A stretch of 64,000 bases of DNA. Source: Gonium pectorale (Eukaryota > Chlorophyta > Chlorophyceae > Chlamydomonadales > Volvocaceae). The stretch lies in NCBI GenBank assembly GCA_001584585.1, contig LSYV01000003.1:1871687-1935686 (forward strand), given 5' to 3'. Below are positions 1-10,440 of this stretch, in pieces; position 1 is the first letter of the stretch, and every line of letters begins with the position of its first letter. The notes under the pieces are model-generated. The model made no database searches, was not told the origin of the DNA, and was given only the letters and a program-made list of their open reading frames with translations. The translations under genes and the position numbers were made by a program.

Positions 1-3000
1 CCTGTTAGCTACGCAAGCCGCCCAGCTCGCCCACCTTCGCAAACTGCACCGTCCTGTGCGCGTGCTGAGGGTCCACGTCGTCGGAGCGCACCGTCACGGC
101 GCCCGTCTCCTCGTCCACCTTCATCAGCCCACCCGCCGCCACGTAGCAGTCCCCGATGGTCTCCACCTTGTACACCCCAAACGCGTCCAGCATGGCGTCC
201 AGACGTGTGTACAGGTCGTTCAGGAACGCCATCACCGTGGCGGGCTTGACCACGCCGCACATAGACGTGAAACCCTGGGGCCCGGAAGGCAAAAGGGGCC
301 ACAACCATCAAGGCAGGTAGGCGCGAGCGGGGTGGGCTGGGGGCTTCCTAGCGCCGGAAAGCACGGAGCCAGTCCCGGCCGCAGCACCTTGCTCAGCCCC
401 CACGCACCTGGATGTCGCAGAACAGCACCGTGAGGGCGCTGTGCGAAGTTGCCAGATGCAGGAACGTGTCGCCGGTGATGGGCGGTGGTGGAGAGCTGAC
501 CATGGGAGAGAGGCACTTGGGCGGCGCAACGGCGCCGTCCGGCTCGCCTCCCTCTGGTTGCATCACATCACCAGCGACGGCCGCCATGATGGCCACGTGC
601 TCCAGAACTGTTCGGCGGAAGGTGCAACGAGTAGGCATGTCGGCAGCAGAGCCGGGGCAGCAGATAAACCGCCCCTTCTGGCAGCAGACCGGTAATGGTC
701 CAACCGCTGGCAACAGCTCAAACGTCTGTGAAACCTTAGGAAACACTGTCAAGAAGTGAACCGCTAGACCGCACAGCGGGGACACCAAAGCGCTGCCGTC
801 CCTAGCTGCTGCACTCACCGTGCGCCGGAAAGATGGCCTCCAGCAGTGCGTGCTCCGCCTCCATCACCCGCGCAAGCTGCTGTTCCGCCCACACGCGGGC
901 GGACACGTCGTGCTGCAGCGCAGGTAGTCAAGGGCGTGGGAAGCAATACAGTAAATCCAGCCCTAAGATATGGAGCTGCAATTGACTATGCACGTCCTCC
1001 GGAGGAACCCTCCTCCGCCCCAGCCACCGCCTCGTTGTCGTCCCGCCTGCCGCCCATCGTCATCCCGTGCACACCTGCGTGACGAGCACAAGCTGCTCGC
1101 CCGTGTCCGGGTGCCGCAGCCCGCTCACCAGCACCTCGTGCCACCTCTCGACCTCCATCACCATCGCGTCCGCGGTCCCGCTTTGCCGCTCCACTGGCAG
1201 CGCCGCCAGCGTCAGGGCACTGCCGTCCAGATCCCCAGCCAGCGAAGCCACCGCATCGACGCTGACGCCCTCAGGAACCCCGGCTGCGCCACTCACGCTG
1301 CCTGAGCGATGGTTGCTCGGCCGCTTGCGGGTGAGCTGCGGTGTGGCCCGGCTGCCGACGCTCCCTGCCCCCAGCACCGACGTGCGAGGCGAGAGGGTGG
1401 GGGTCGACTGGCCCGCTACCGCACCAGAGCCCGCGCTCCAACGGTGGCCCCGGTTGCCTGACTCAGGCTTCAGCACCAGCGATTGCCGCCCCTTGACCGA
1501 GGGCACAGGGAGTTCGTGAGGGCCGTCGCCGCAGAAGAGCCCCTCCCACAGCTGCTGGTCACCGCGGCTGCCACTGCCGCTATGACTATGGCTGCGGCCG
1601 CCGCTGCGGCTGCTGACGGCGCTGCGGATGGTGCCGAGCCCGTCAGCGTCGTTCTTAAAAGCCTGAAGGAGGCGAGGGTTGACAGTCAGGGAAGGCCTGC
1701 CTGAGAACACAGTGCAGGAGAATTCTATGCTGCGCCAGGCGGGGCACGGCGGGGCAGGGCGATCATGCAAGGTCCCAGAAAGGTAGTGGCGTGTGTCAAG
1801 AGGGCGCAAGCCCATGAGCTTTGCACTGCTCAGCAGGGCAGGGTCTGCTGAGCTCGCAAGCGCGCTCAGGGCGGAACGCTCAGCGCGCCTGCGTGTCCGG
1901 CGTTCAGCGGCAGCGCTGCACGCTGCATCCGGCGTACCACCGCTTACAACTGCCGCACAAACGCCCGCCAACACCCGCTCACTTGAAAGAAACGCGACGT
2001 TGAATGTGTCTGCGCCGCTCCGCCCGGCATTGCCGGCTGCATGGCCAGGCCCGAGCCCACACCACTGCTGTACCCGCTGCTCTGCGCATCCGGCACCGAC
2101 GTCGCGCCGCTGCCGTCATGCACCTCATCCTCCGAGGTCCGGCTGGCACGGTCGAACATGCTCCGCCGCCCGCTCCGCTGCATTAAGGCCATAGACCCCA
2201 GCTCGCGCGCCGCGTCGCCCAGTGGCAAGGCCACCGCCGGCGACATGCCCTGTCGGGACCGCGGCTCCAGCACGCGGCCCGACCGCACCGAGGCCTTGCT
2301 CGCCAGCCCCAGCAACCGAGCGCCCACGCCCGAGCGGCCGGCCGGCGTGCCTCCGCCGGCGCCCATATCGGACGTGGGCCCAACGTTCTCGTTCTGTGAT
2401 ACGCTCTCAGTGTTATCCGACGTGGCGGACCAACGGCCGGACGAGTAGCCCGACATCCGGGAGGATCCGGCACCCAGCAGCACGCGCGAGGCGTGCTGGC
2501 CACCACCCGTCGACTGCGCGTGCTGCAGCGGTGGTTGGAGCAGCTGGTGGTTGGCGTCCCGGCCGGACCGCTGCACGGGCAGCTGTCTGGGGCCAGAGGA
2601 GCCCGCCGAGCCCTCCAGCGCCGTCAAGGTTGACACACGACGCGGAGGGTTGTGGCGGCCGTTCATGCGCAGCCCCCAAGCGCTGGTCGTGAGGGCGTCA
2701 AGCAGCTGCTGTGAAAGGTGCAGCTGCGCGCTGGAGGAGGCGTTGCTGTGGGCGCCTTCCAGACGATGGGTGTGGGCAGCGGCGTGCACGGTAGCGACCG
2801 ACGGCCCTGCCGCCGCCGTCAGCTGGTCGCCCTCCTCTTCGCTCAGGTACACCGAGACAGTGGGCGTCCGCAACAAGCCCCGCTGCTGCCCCGAGCTGGA
2901 AAGCGCCGCGTCGGGCACGTCCCTGGCCGCCCGCGGAGAGTTGGTTGAGCGCTGGTGGTCAAAGCTGCGGGAGCGGCCGCTGCCAGACGACGTACACAGG

Positions 3001-4566
3001 AGAGGTGGCTGCTGCGGGCTGGTCGCGGTGGCGCCGGCACAGGCCTGCCTGCCGGCACTACTGTCCGTGCTCAGGCCCGAGCCATTGACATCGGTGTTGA
3101 GCAGTGGGCGCGATCCAGCGACTGCGGCTTCGGCCGCGGCGGCAGTCGTGAAGGGGCCGTGGATATCAACCATGGTAGCGATATGGGCCTTAGGCGGCCG
3201 CTTTGCCGCTAGCTGCGGAGGCAGGGCCAGCTCGATGCTGGGTGGCCCGCTCGGCGGCTCCACAATGGAGTTCACCCGTAGCTCTGGCAGCTCTTCTGAC
3301 CTGTCATTTGCTGGCACAGAGTTTAGGTCTGACGGCGGTGGTAACGGATCTACAATACTCGCCGTGGGCTCATCTCCCATGCCGATTCGCTGACCCGCTG
3401 CACCCGCCATCGCGCCGGCGGCAGCCTCCTCTGCCGCCTCTGCGGCCGCCGCCAACGCCGCCGCCTTTGCCGCGACGGCTGCGCGCCGTGCCCTGGCGAA
3501 GAAGTCAATTGCTGTGGACAGCGGGGTGACTGCCAGCTCCGTGACGCCAGCGCCGCCGTCCAAGCCGAAGCCCGTTGGCACGGGTATCCGAGATGAGGAG
3601 TGGTTCCGGCATAGCACCTGCTTACGCAGGGCGCGGGGCTCCTGCAAATGTGCGCCGAGGGTGGGCAGGGGCTGGCTGTGCGCCGAATCACCGAGGCCGG
3701 GCCCCGGGCTGACGCCAGCGCCGGAGCTGACACTCACGCCAAAACTGGTGCTGGAGGAAGGAGCTGGCAGCACCGGGAGCCTTTGGCTGGAGCGTAGGCC
3801 AGCGGGCGAGGCCAGTCGGATAAGCGATTGGCTGAGAGTGGGCTCTTCCGAGCTGCGGGGTGCCGCGGGGCTGTGAAGGCGCAAGCTTGGGTAGGCGACC
3901 AGCTGCAAGGCCTGCCGCAGTGTGGTCGATACCGGCGCTGGTGTCGCGTCCCGCGAAGTCAGGTCATTTGGGACAGCAGCTAGCGATGGCAGCCGGGCCG
4001 TCACGGTCGGGCTGCCAGCGCGGCGCCCGGGCGTTATGTCCGCGAGCGAGCTGAGTTGGTCGGGTTGGGACCCCGCAGGAACTGGAATTTGTATGAGTCC
4101 TGGAACCATGATGTGTTGTAAGGGGGGGGACGGGCGGCGTGTGTGTCGGCGGGGGCTGGGTTGTGCGTCACGGCCTCGTCACGCACAGCGTACGCCCATG
4201 GCTCCCGGCCTTACCCTTCCATGTCTGTCCTTGTTGTACCCGCGCCAAGGCGTCGGCGAGGAGAGAGAAGTCAAGCGAAAATAGCTCCTGTAAGCTGGTG
4301 CAGTCTGACAAAAGGCTCTTGCTTGCAGGGTTCTGAAAAATGAGCTCCCCCGAGGCGAGTGTAAATACGCAAACTGGCTCCTGGTACGCGTTTAACACAG
4401 CGCTCAACAGCCGGTCCGAGCTGGGCCCATTTTCCGCGCGCTCCGGCGTTCCTTTCGAAAGAGAGTACTGGACCTCCTTGTCAGTAACTTGCGGCAGCGA
4501 GAGCGAGTCTCTTTCCTTATCTTGCGCATGCGGCCAGCATGATTTAAGCCATCGGAGCGGCAGCAT
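1..4566 (-). CDS. PAS-domain class III nucleotide cyclase (guanylate-cyclase-like), 3' part missing
   Basis: Makes a cyclic nucleotide; probably a soluble sensor enzyme. Exons that join in phase: 4215-4566, 1948-4099, 1075-1696, 819-912, 408-607, 35-274, then off the left edge; about 1,220 residues are visible. The start at 4566 opens a PAS-like domain (LLSAVLNAYQEPVCVFTLAS). A ~715-residue Ser/Gly/Ala/Pro-rich region follows, then a second PAS-like end (WHEVLVSGLRHPDTGEQL), then an amphipathic helix of the kind that precedes cyclase cores (EAEHALLEAIFPAHVLEHVA). The cyclase core shows the first metal aspartate in VLFCDIQGFTSM and the second in KVETIGDCYVAAGG. Glu in KVET is the residue usual in guanylate cyclases, so cGMP is favoured. 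The second base-selecting residue lies outside the window. The 1697-1947 intron was placed by phase and is the least certain junction. Catalytic identity is firm; substrate is inferred. Confidence 0.88.
35..607 (-). other. Class III cyclase catalytic domain (N-terminal half)
   Basis: Two exons (408-607 and 35-274) encode the start of the catalytic core. They join in phase between FCDIQ and GFTSMCGV, exactly across the first metal-binding loop. An insertion with a Gly/Pro-rich stretch (about 430-560) sits between the linker helix and this loop. The C-terminal half, with the transition-state Asn/Arg, is not in the window, so activity cannot be judged. Confidence 0.9.
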
Positions 4567-4629
4567 CTATACCAGTGTCCACATAGCAGTCAAGACGGCT
4601 TCATTGCCTTGATTCGGCGTAGAGTTCGG

Positions 4630-6385
4630 TACCGACGTACCGGTACGTCTGCGCTGTTGATGTTGTTCGACAATGCTCTAGACACTTCACTAGTGGGCTT
4701 CTTCGCTCTTGATGTGTACCTCTCCGCCCTCCCCCAATGTTCCTCCGGGTGCGAGGATTATAACTCTGTTGTGGCCTCCAATGCCACGTAGGCGCAAGGA
4801 CCGGCATTCATCTGCCAGATACTAGCCAGAAAGACTTAGAGAGTCAGTTGAGAGGCCCCCAGAACCATGCTACGGTATGGCCAACGCTCATCCTTATGCA
4901 TACCATATGAGGTGGTGTGAGCTAGGTGGTGAAAGGGTCTTCGAGGGGCCTGCCACCCCTCTCCCCCCTCCCCCATTCCCACGAATCATATTCTAGATAA
5001 GGGGCGCTGCAGACCCCAATGAAACGTGTGAACGGTATATGCATATGCAGTGTGCTTCGATGGAGCAGTCCGCTGGAGACGAAAAGCGGTGGAGTCTATG
5101 CCGTGAGGAGCGTTGTGTCACACGGGTACCCTGCGTGTGGCGCATGAGGCATGACGGTGCACTGCCTTTGGTCCACTGTCTTTGTCAGAAGCCGCAGAGT
5201 CCAAGCGTTAGTTTTTTTGCCTTTCCTACTTAAGGTTTCATCGCCACTCAACAACGGGTCGGCCGTTTCACGCATCAGGGGACGCTGTGTGGCAGGCGGT
5301 CAGAGAAGCCGATGTTGGTTTTGCGCGGCTGACCAACGGCTTGCTGCCCATTTTCCCCACGTATTTCCCTCTGGCTTGCGTTTCTTGCGTTTTGACGCCT
5401 TCAGCTATGCCTACCTCACACCAGTTGTCATTGCCGTTGGGTGGCACTCAGTTCACAAATAACCATTGCAGGCAGGGTACCATATGTTTGATGCATTGGC
5501 CCCGGAGCATAAGGATGACGTGGCGCGAGTTCGGTACGGTACGTCTGCGCCGTTGACGTTGCTCGACAATCCTTGAGCCTCTTCACAAGTGGGCTTCTTC
5601 GCTCTTCATGCGTACCTCTCCCCCCTCCCCCAATGTTCCTCCGGGTGCAAGAATTATACTCCGTTGCGGCCTTCCATGCCACATAAGAGCAAGGACCGGC
5701 ATTCATTGGCTTGGATCACTGCCAGAGACTAGCCAGAAAGACGTAGAGAGTCAGTTGATGGGCCCCAAAAATCATGCTACGGTGCGGCCACCGCTCATGT
5801 GACCTGGTGGAGGAAGGGTCGTCGAGGGGTCTGACAGGCAGCCTGCCACTCCCACGAGTCATAATCAAGATAAGGTGCGCTGCAGGCCCTAATGAAACGT
5901 GCATATGTAGTGTGCTTCGATGGAGCAGTCAGCTGGAGACGAAAAGCGGTGGAGCCTATGCCGTGAGGAGCGTGATGTGACACGGGTACCAGTGGGGTAC
6001 CCTGCGTGTGGGGCATACCGGTACTGCCTTTGGTCCACTGTCTTTGTCGGAAGCCGTAGGGTCCAAGCCTAAGTTTTTTTGCCTTTTCTCCTGAACGTTT
6101 CATCGCCACTCCTCAATGGGTCGGTGCTTTCGGCATTCACGCATCAGGCGGCGCTGTGTGGCAGGCGATCAGCGCACGCCAAGAAGCCAAGGGTGGTTTT
6201 GACTAACGGCTCGCCCCTCTTTTTCCATTTCCCCCACGTCTGCCCCTCTGGCTTGCGTTTCTTGCGTGTTGGAGCCGTCACCTATGCGTACCTCAGTTGG
6301 GTGGCACTCAGTTCACAAGTAACCATTGCAGGCAGGGTATCATATGTTTGATGCATTGGCCCGGAGAATAGGGATGACGAGGGGC
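4630..6385. repeat. Tandem duplication, two diverged ~0.86-0.9 kb units
   Basis: Unit 1 runs from about 4630 to 5527 and unit 2 from about 5528 to 6385. The same landmarks recur in the same order: GAGTTCGGTAC followed by GGTACGTCTGCGC, then GTGGGCTTCTTCGCTCTT, CCCCCAATGTTCCTCCGGGT, AGACTAGCCAGAAAGAC-like sequence, TGTGCTTCGATGGAGCAGTC, and an end near CATATGTTTGATGCATTGGC. Unit 2 has small deletions and many substitutions, so the duplication is not recent. No credible coding region is visible in either unit. It lies just upstream of the PAS-cyclase start and could affect its promoter. Confidence 0.85.
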
Positions 6386-6913
6386 GCAGTGGCCGCTCCC
6401 GCCATCAACGGCCCTCGATTTGGTATTCCCGCCATGTTAGCAAGCATCGATGCACGGATGGAGACGGGAAACTCTTTCGTAACCAGTCAAACTGACGAAG
6501 TAGCGAATGGCCTGAAGCAATCCTCGGCAACGCGCCGCGAACCAACTGCCTTCCCCGTTTCTGGTTCTCTTTTTTACAACCGTCCCTCATTGGCCCCCCT
6601 TGGTCCTTCGCAGCAACGAGTTGAGCCATCGTCCTTACTGTGACTCATTAGCGCACTAACCAGCAACACCATCCGCAACCCGTACAATATTCTTGCGTGC
6701 ATCAACGCCTGCTCGAAGATCTTCCGTTCCTCTATCAAAGACGTGTGGCAGCTAGCGTGGATTTGCCTCCCGCAGAGACCTCTCCCGCGGCCACCACCCA
6801 GCTTGAAACGCGTCGACGCCGCGTAAATATATCACCAGTATTGCCTAACCACGCAGGCATCCCCCAGAGCAAACTCTCAGCGAAGCGTACACCCTGCACC
6901 CAGGCGCCTCCGT
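6386..6913. other. Intergenic stretch without a recognised gene
   Basis: Lies between the tandem duplication and the 3' end of the GT92 gene. It contains a copy of the CCGTTTCTGGTTCTCTTTTT end of the dispersed repeat family (about 6548-6577). TTACA near 6573, read as TGTAA on the minus strand, could serve as polyadenylation signal for the GT92 transcript. No coding evidence seen. Confidence 0.5.
6548..6577 (-). repeat. Dispersed repeat family, fragment
   Basis: CCTTCCCCGTTTCTGGTTCT followed by a T run matches the reverse complement of the GAACCAGAAACGGGGAAGG core seen at 7885-7940. The TACGGACATAC part is missing here. Confidence 0.6.
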
Positions 6914-9497
6914 TCACGGCGCTGGCGCGGCGGCCGACCGTAGCCGCCGCCTCATCCGTAGTGCTACCTCGCGCCCAGCCAGACAGTCCAGGTTGGACTC
7001 TCGGTCGATGATCTCGTACTGTATGGACTTCTTGGTGGAAAGGCCGCTCACACCGCCGGCGTGGCGACGTACCCTGTCGTGCCACTCCGACGCCGCCCCG
7101 TTATAGTGGTAGACAACCAGGGGCGTGTCCAGCGGGTTCGCAATCTCGTGCGTGCCCACCACCGTGGCGCCGTCCCCGGGCCGCACGCCGGACTTGCCGG
7201 CGTGGTATGTGAACGTGTGCGCGTTTGGCCCCAAGGAGGTGAAGTTCAGGTTGGCAATGCCCTTGACTGAGCGGGATCGGGCCGGCGGTGGGAAAGGGGA
7301 GCGGTTACATAGGTTAGTGGCCGCGAAAACACAGGGAGGCCTTTTGGAGGCATAGGTTAGGTGTTTACAACGGTCACAGGTATCTGTCGAAGCCGGGGAG
7401 GCTACGGGTAGATTGTGATTAGAGTAGTCCGAAGGCCACCTCACTCACAAGCAAGCCTCCATCCCGGTCAAGGGAGGGAGGCATACGGGAGAAGATGAGG
7501 AAGGTACAAAACGGCCCTTGCGCCGAAGGCTTGCCTAAACCCCAGCGCACCAAGACAACTCCCGCCCAACACGTAAGGTACCCGCAAGGGGGGGACCTGA
7601 AGACCACAGGGCAACAGTATAGGGAAGGCGAAACGAGGATAACAAGAGGCCCAGTAAGAGCAAGGCGAGGTTGGGGCGAGATGAGGAAAATACAGGAAAA
7701 GAAACGTTGATTGAGGGCATGGCGGGTGCGGATACCACAGCCACTTGTACTGCGACCATCCGTGGAGCCTTGCTCAGCATGCGTGGATGCGACAGCGTGA
7801 CCAGCGCACTAAGGACAACGCATCCGGCGGAAACCAAGCTCTGGCCTCAGGAGTGGACAGGATTTATGTTGGAGCGTTACGTTGAAAAAAACGATAACCA
7901 GAAACGGGGAAGGCAGCCTCTACGGACATACACACCCGAGCCCGGTACGTTGCCCGCAGCTCGCAACCTCACAACAGTAAGAGCTGGCCTTTCACTGGAC
8001 TGATGACGCTTCCAGAGGCGTTCCGGCACCAGGTCACCATTTGCATTACCCCTCGACCATGGCGCCCCCCGACCCGGCGCACGCTTTGGTGCAATCCGGA
8101 GTGCACCCACCGTGAGGCTCTACAGGCATGCACTTGGTGAAGGTGGACAGCATCCCTTGGTCCTTCGTGCGTGATTGTATTCCCATGGACCCGAGCCGCT
8201 GCCAGTGCCCCATGACGGCCCCTGCGGACTCGTGCTGGCGCAGGATTGCGGGTATGCTGTCGTTGAACCTGCAGCAGGGCCGTGGCCGAAAATGACAAAT
8301 GGCGGACACAATCATCTGGCTTCTACGCGTCATTGTAAGCAGTGCATAGCTGCTTCTGTCGCCGACATCGGCCCTTACTGTGGGTCGGTCACGATTATGA
8401 ACTCGTCAAGGTCAATAAAGGCCATCCACGTGAAGTACGGGCGCGCCTGATCAAAGCACTGCCGGTATACCCGACCTGCGGAGTGCCAGAGCTCGCGTAA
8501 ATGTTTCGCGGGCGTGTCAGGGCCAAAAGGTGGCCCGTGCCAAAACCCGGCACCATACCAACGACTATGGGCAAGGGCGGTGCCAGGAACTGGCACGGGC
8601 CACCATTGGGCCCTGACAGGTGGGAAAGGAAAACATGGGGGCTGGCCACGCACCCTGCAGGCCTTCTGCGAACTGGCCGGCGCCAACCCGCGGAGAGCCA
8701 GAAGTGAAGGCTGTGTACTGCACCTTCCCTTCCACAATGTAGTCACTGATGTCGTTAAACAGCGGCACCGTGCTGTTGTAAGGGGGGCCGTGGACAGGCC
8801 GGCACCGGTGAAAATCAGCGCCGCTAATGCGCCAAACCCATTATGGGGTCAACAAAACATTTGAATAGGTAACTAAAGCAGTGCTGCCTTGGGCATCTCG
8901 CTCAGCGCGGTTGGCACAACTCGCCCTCGCGGGGCGTTCAAGGGAAAAGGACACAGCCACGACAGACTCGATCGTAACGGCTGCTGCCGCCTAACCCTCG
9001 AGAAAAGATACCTGTTGTGATCGAAGATGTAGATGAAGTCAGCACCTGTGGTTTCGGGAGAGCAGGCAGAAGTTGATGGTTTCATGGAGTTGGGGCGGGT
9101 TGGGCACAGCGGTAAGGGCCCCCGACCTGGCCAACTCGACACGTACCTGCATGCAGGTGATACTCCACCCACTGCGTGGGAGGGGCGGCCGTTTGTAGAG
9201 GCAGGTACGCGGGGAAAAGGCATGGGGAAAGTGCCGGTTGGCACGGGGCGACCATTCGGGCTGAGAGGGCCATCCTCGTGGGCTCACCTCGCGTATGTCC
9301 CGCTCGCCATCGCGCACCAAAAGACACATTGCCAGGTATTGCGGCGGGCGGTGCGCGAGCAGCGAGAGCTGAAGTGCGCTTGCCGTGGCGCGCCGCGTCG
9401 GGTACCGCGCCACAGCGCGATGTGCCAGTAGTGCTAAAAGTAGTAAGAGGACTTTTGGAAAACCTCGCCTATGACTGTGCTGCAAGAGGCTGGCCAT
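6914..9497 (-). CDS. GT92 (DUF23) family glycosyltransferase, seven exons
   Basis: Probably a secretory-pathway glycosyltransferase of family GT92 (DUF23); acceptor unknown. Exons joining in phase: 9288-9497, 9147-9171, 9012-9045, 8654-8772, 8379-8475, 8111-8268, 6914-7266; about 331 residues. The N-terminus (MASLLQHSHRRGFPKVLLLL) has basic residues followed by a hydrophobic run, which fits a signal anchor. Family landmarks appear in order: YLAMCLLVRDGERDIRE, WVEYHLHAGADFIYIFDHNS, ISDYIVEGKVQYTAF, a Gln/Cys-rich helix, then WMAFIDLDEFI with the acidic DLDEF motif expected to bind metal and nucleotide sugar. SIPAILRQHESAGAVMGHWQ follows, and near the end LVVYHYNGAASEWHDRVRR. I chose the ATG at 9497 because it opens the signal anchor; an in-frame upstream ATG gives no better N-terminus. 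The last ~15 residues are uncertain because a GT donor lies near 6977. GT92 enzymes in animals and plants transfer galactose to glycans. Confidence 0.85.
7885..7941 (+). repeat. Dispersed repeat family, copy
   Basis: An A run is followed by AACCAGAAACGGGGAAGGCA, then GCCTC and TACGGACATACACACCCGAG. The same two cores adjoin at 25871-25922 and, inverted, at 26702-26765. It lies in the intron between the last two GT92 exons (7267-8110). Confidence 0.75.
8516..8617. repeat. Large imperfect inverted repeat inside a GT92 intron
   Basis: Left arm 8516-8554 and right arm 8579-8617 are 39 bases each and complementary at 33 positions, with a 24-base loop. The arms share GTCAGGGCC at the outer end, GGTGGCCCGTGCCA in the middle and GGCACC at the inner end. 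The structure takes up more than half of the 178-base intron between exons 8379-8475 and 8654-8772. A miniature inverted-repeat element or a functional hairpin are both possible; I see no clear target-site duplication. Confidence 0.85.
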
Positions 9498-10440
9498 AGC
9501 GACGAGGTGGTTCTCGACAGAAGGTGCCGACCCGCGGGTCGCGAAGCGTGAGCGCGGACGCAGCATGGGTATGCACGTAGCACCGCGGCGTTCAGCCGCG
9601 CTCCGAGCTAGTGTACGATGGGTTCTCACATTTCGCGCGCAATTGTCATGAAAGCATTTACAGCCAGCCGCTAACGTGAAACAGAGGGGCCACTCATACG
9701 CATCCAATGATGGCGAATGCTCTGCTGCACGGAGTTGTAGGCGGCGGGGTCCGAATCTCTTGGACGAGCGTGCGCTACCCCGCTGGGCCCTCGTGCAGCA
9801 TGAGCCATGGCGAGTCGTCAGCTGAGCTATCACGACTCAGTTGCGCTGTAGCGACACGGTGGGCCTCCCTAAAATGGGCTGAGCGCGTGGTTGTTGTCGC
9901 CCCGGTTCCAAAAGAAATGAGCGGGATGAGGGCGGGACCAATTAGCAAGCATGAACACCCAGGGGCCCGCTTACGCCACATGCCTGCCACCGGCCAGGAC
10001 CCCTTAAACAAAGCCCACCTTGCCCTGACACGCCTTACACACGTATCAATGCGGCGACATGAACGATCCGCGTGTCGTTGAGGCCTTACATGATCTGGGC
10101 ATGCCATTCATCTAAGTCCCGTACCCCTCATCCAGGAAGCTACGAAGAATGTTCAGTACAGCAAGCTGCAACTCCCTTTGGTGCTATCGACATAGGACCA
10201 ATGAGCAGGCAAGCTCCGGAACCCACGAGCCTGTATACATAACAATACATGCCAATAACAGCGTTTTGCAACGGCGTGAAGCGCACACCCGCAACAATGC
10301 TCTTGTCGTCGTCCGGCCGGATTTGAGAGTCCATGTTGACCGTACGGTAGCCGTCAGGAAGCACACCGGCATTCATGCGGTCTCGTCAGTACATGGCCCC
10401 AAGCCCTGATGCACCGATACCAACGCAGCTGCCACGCCCT
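9498..10440. other. Upstream of GT92; no gene resolved
   Basis: Two minus-strand open stretches are the only coding-like signals. One covers about 10140-10376 and includes MDSQIRPDDDKSIVAGVRF; the other covers 9775-10107. Both contain a short hydrophobic LLIGP segment. They might be downstream exons of the hydrophobic ORF at 10441-11994, but I could not link them in phase to a recognisable family. Confidence 0.3.
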
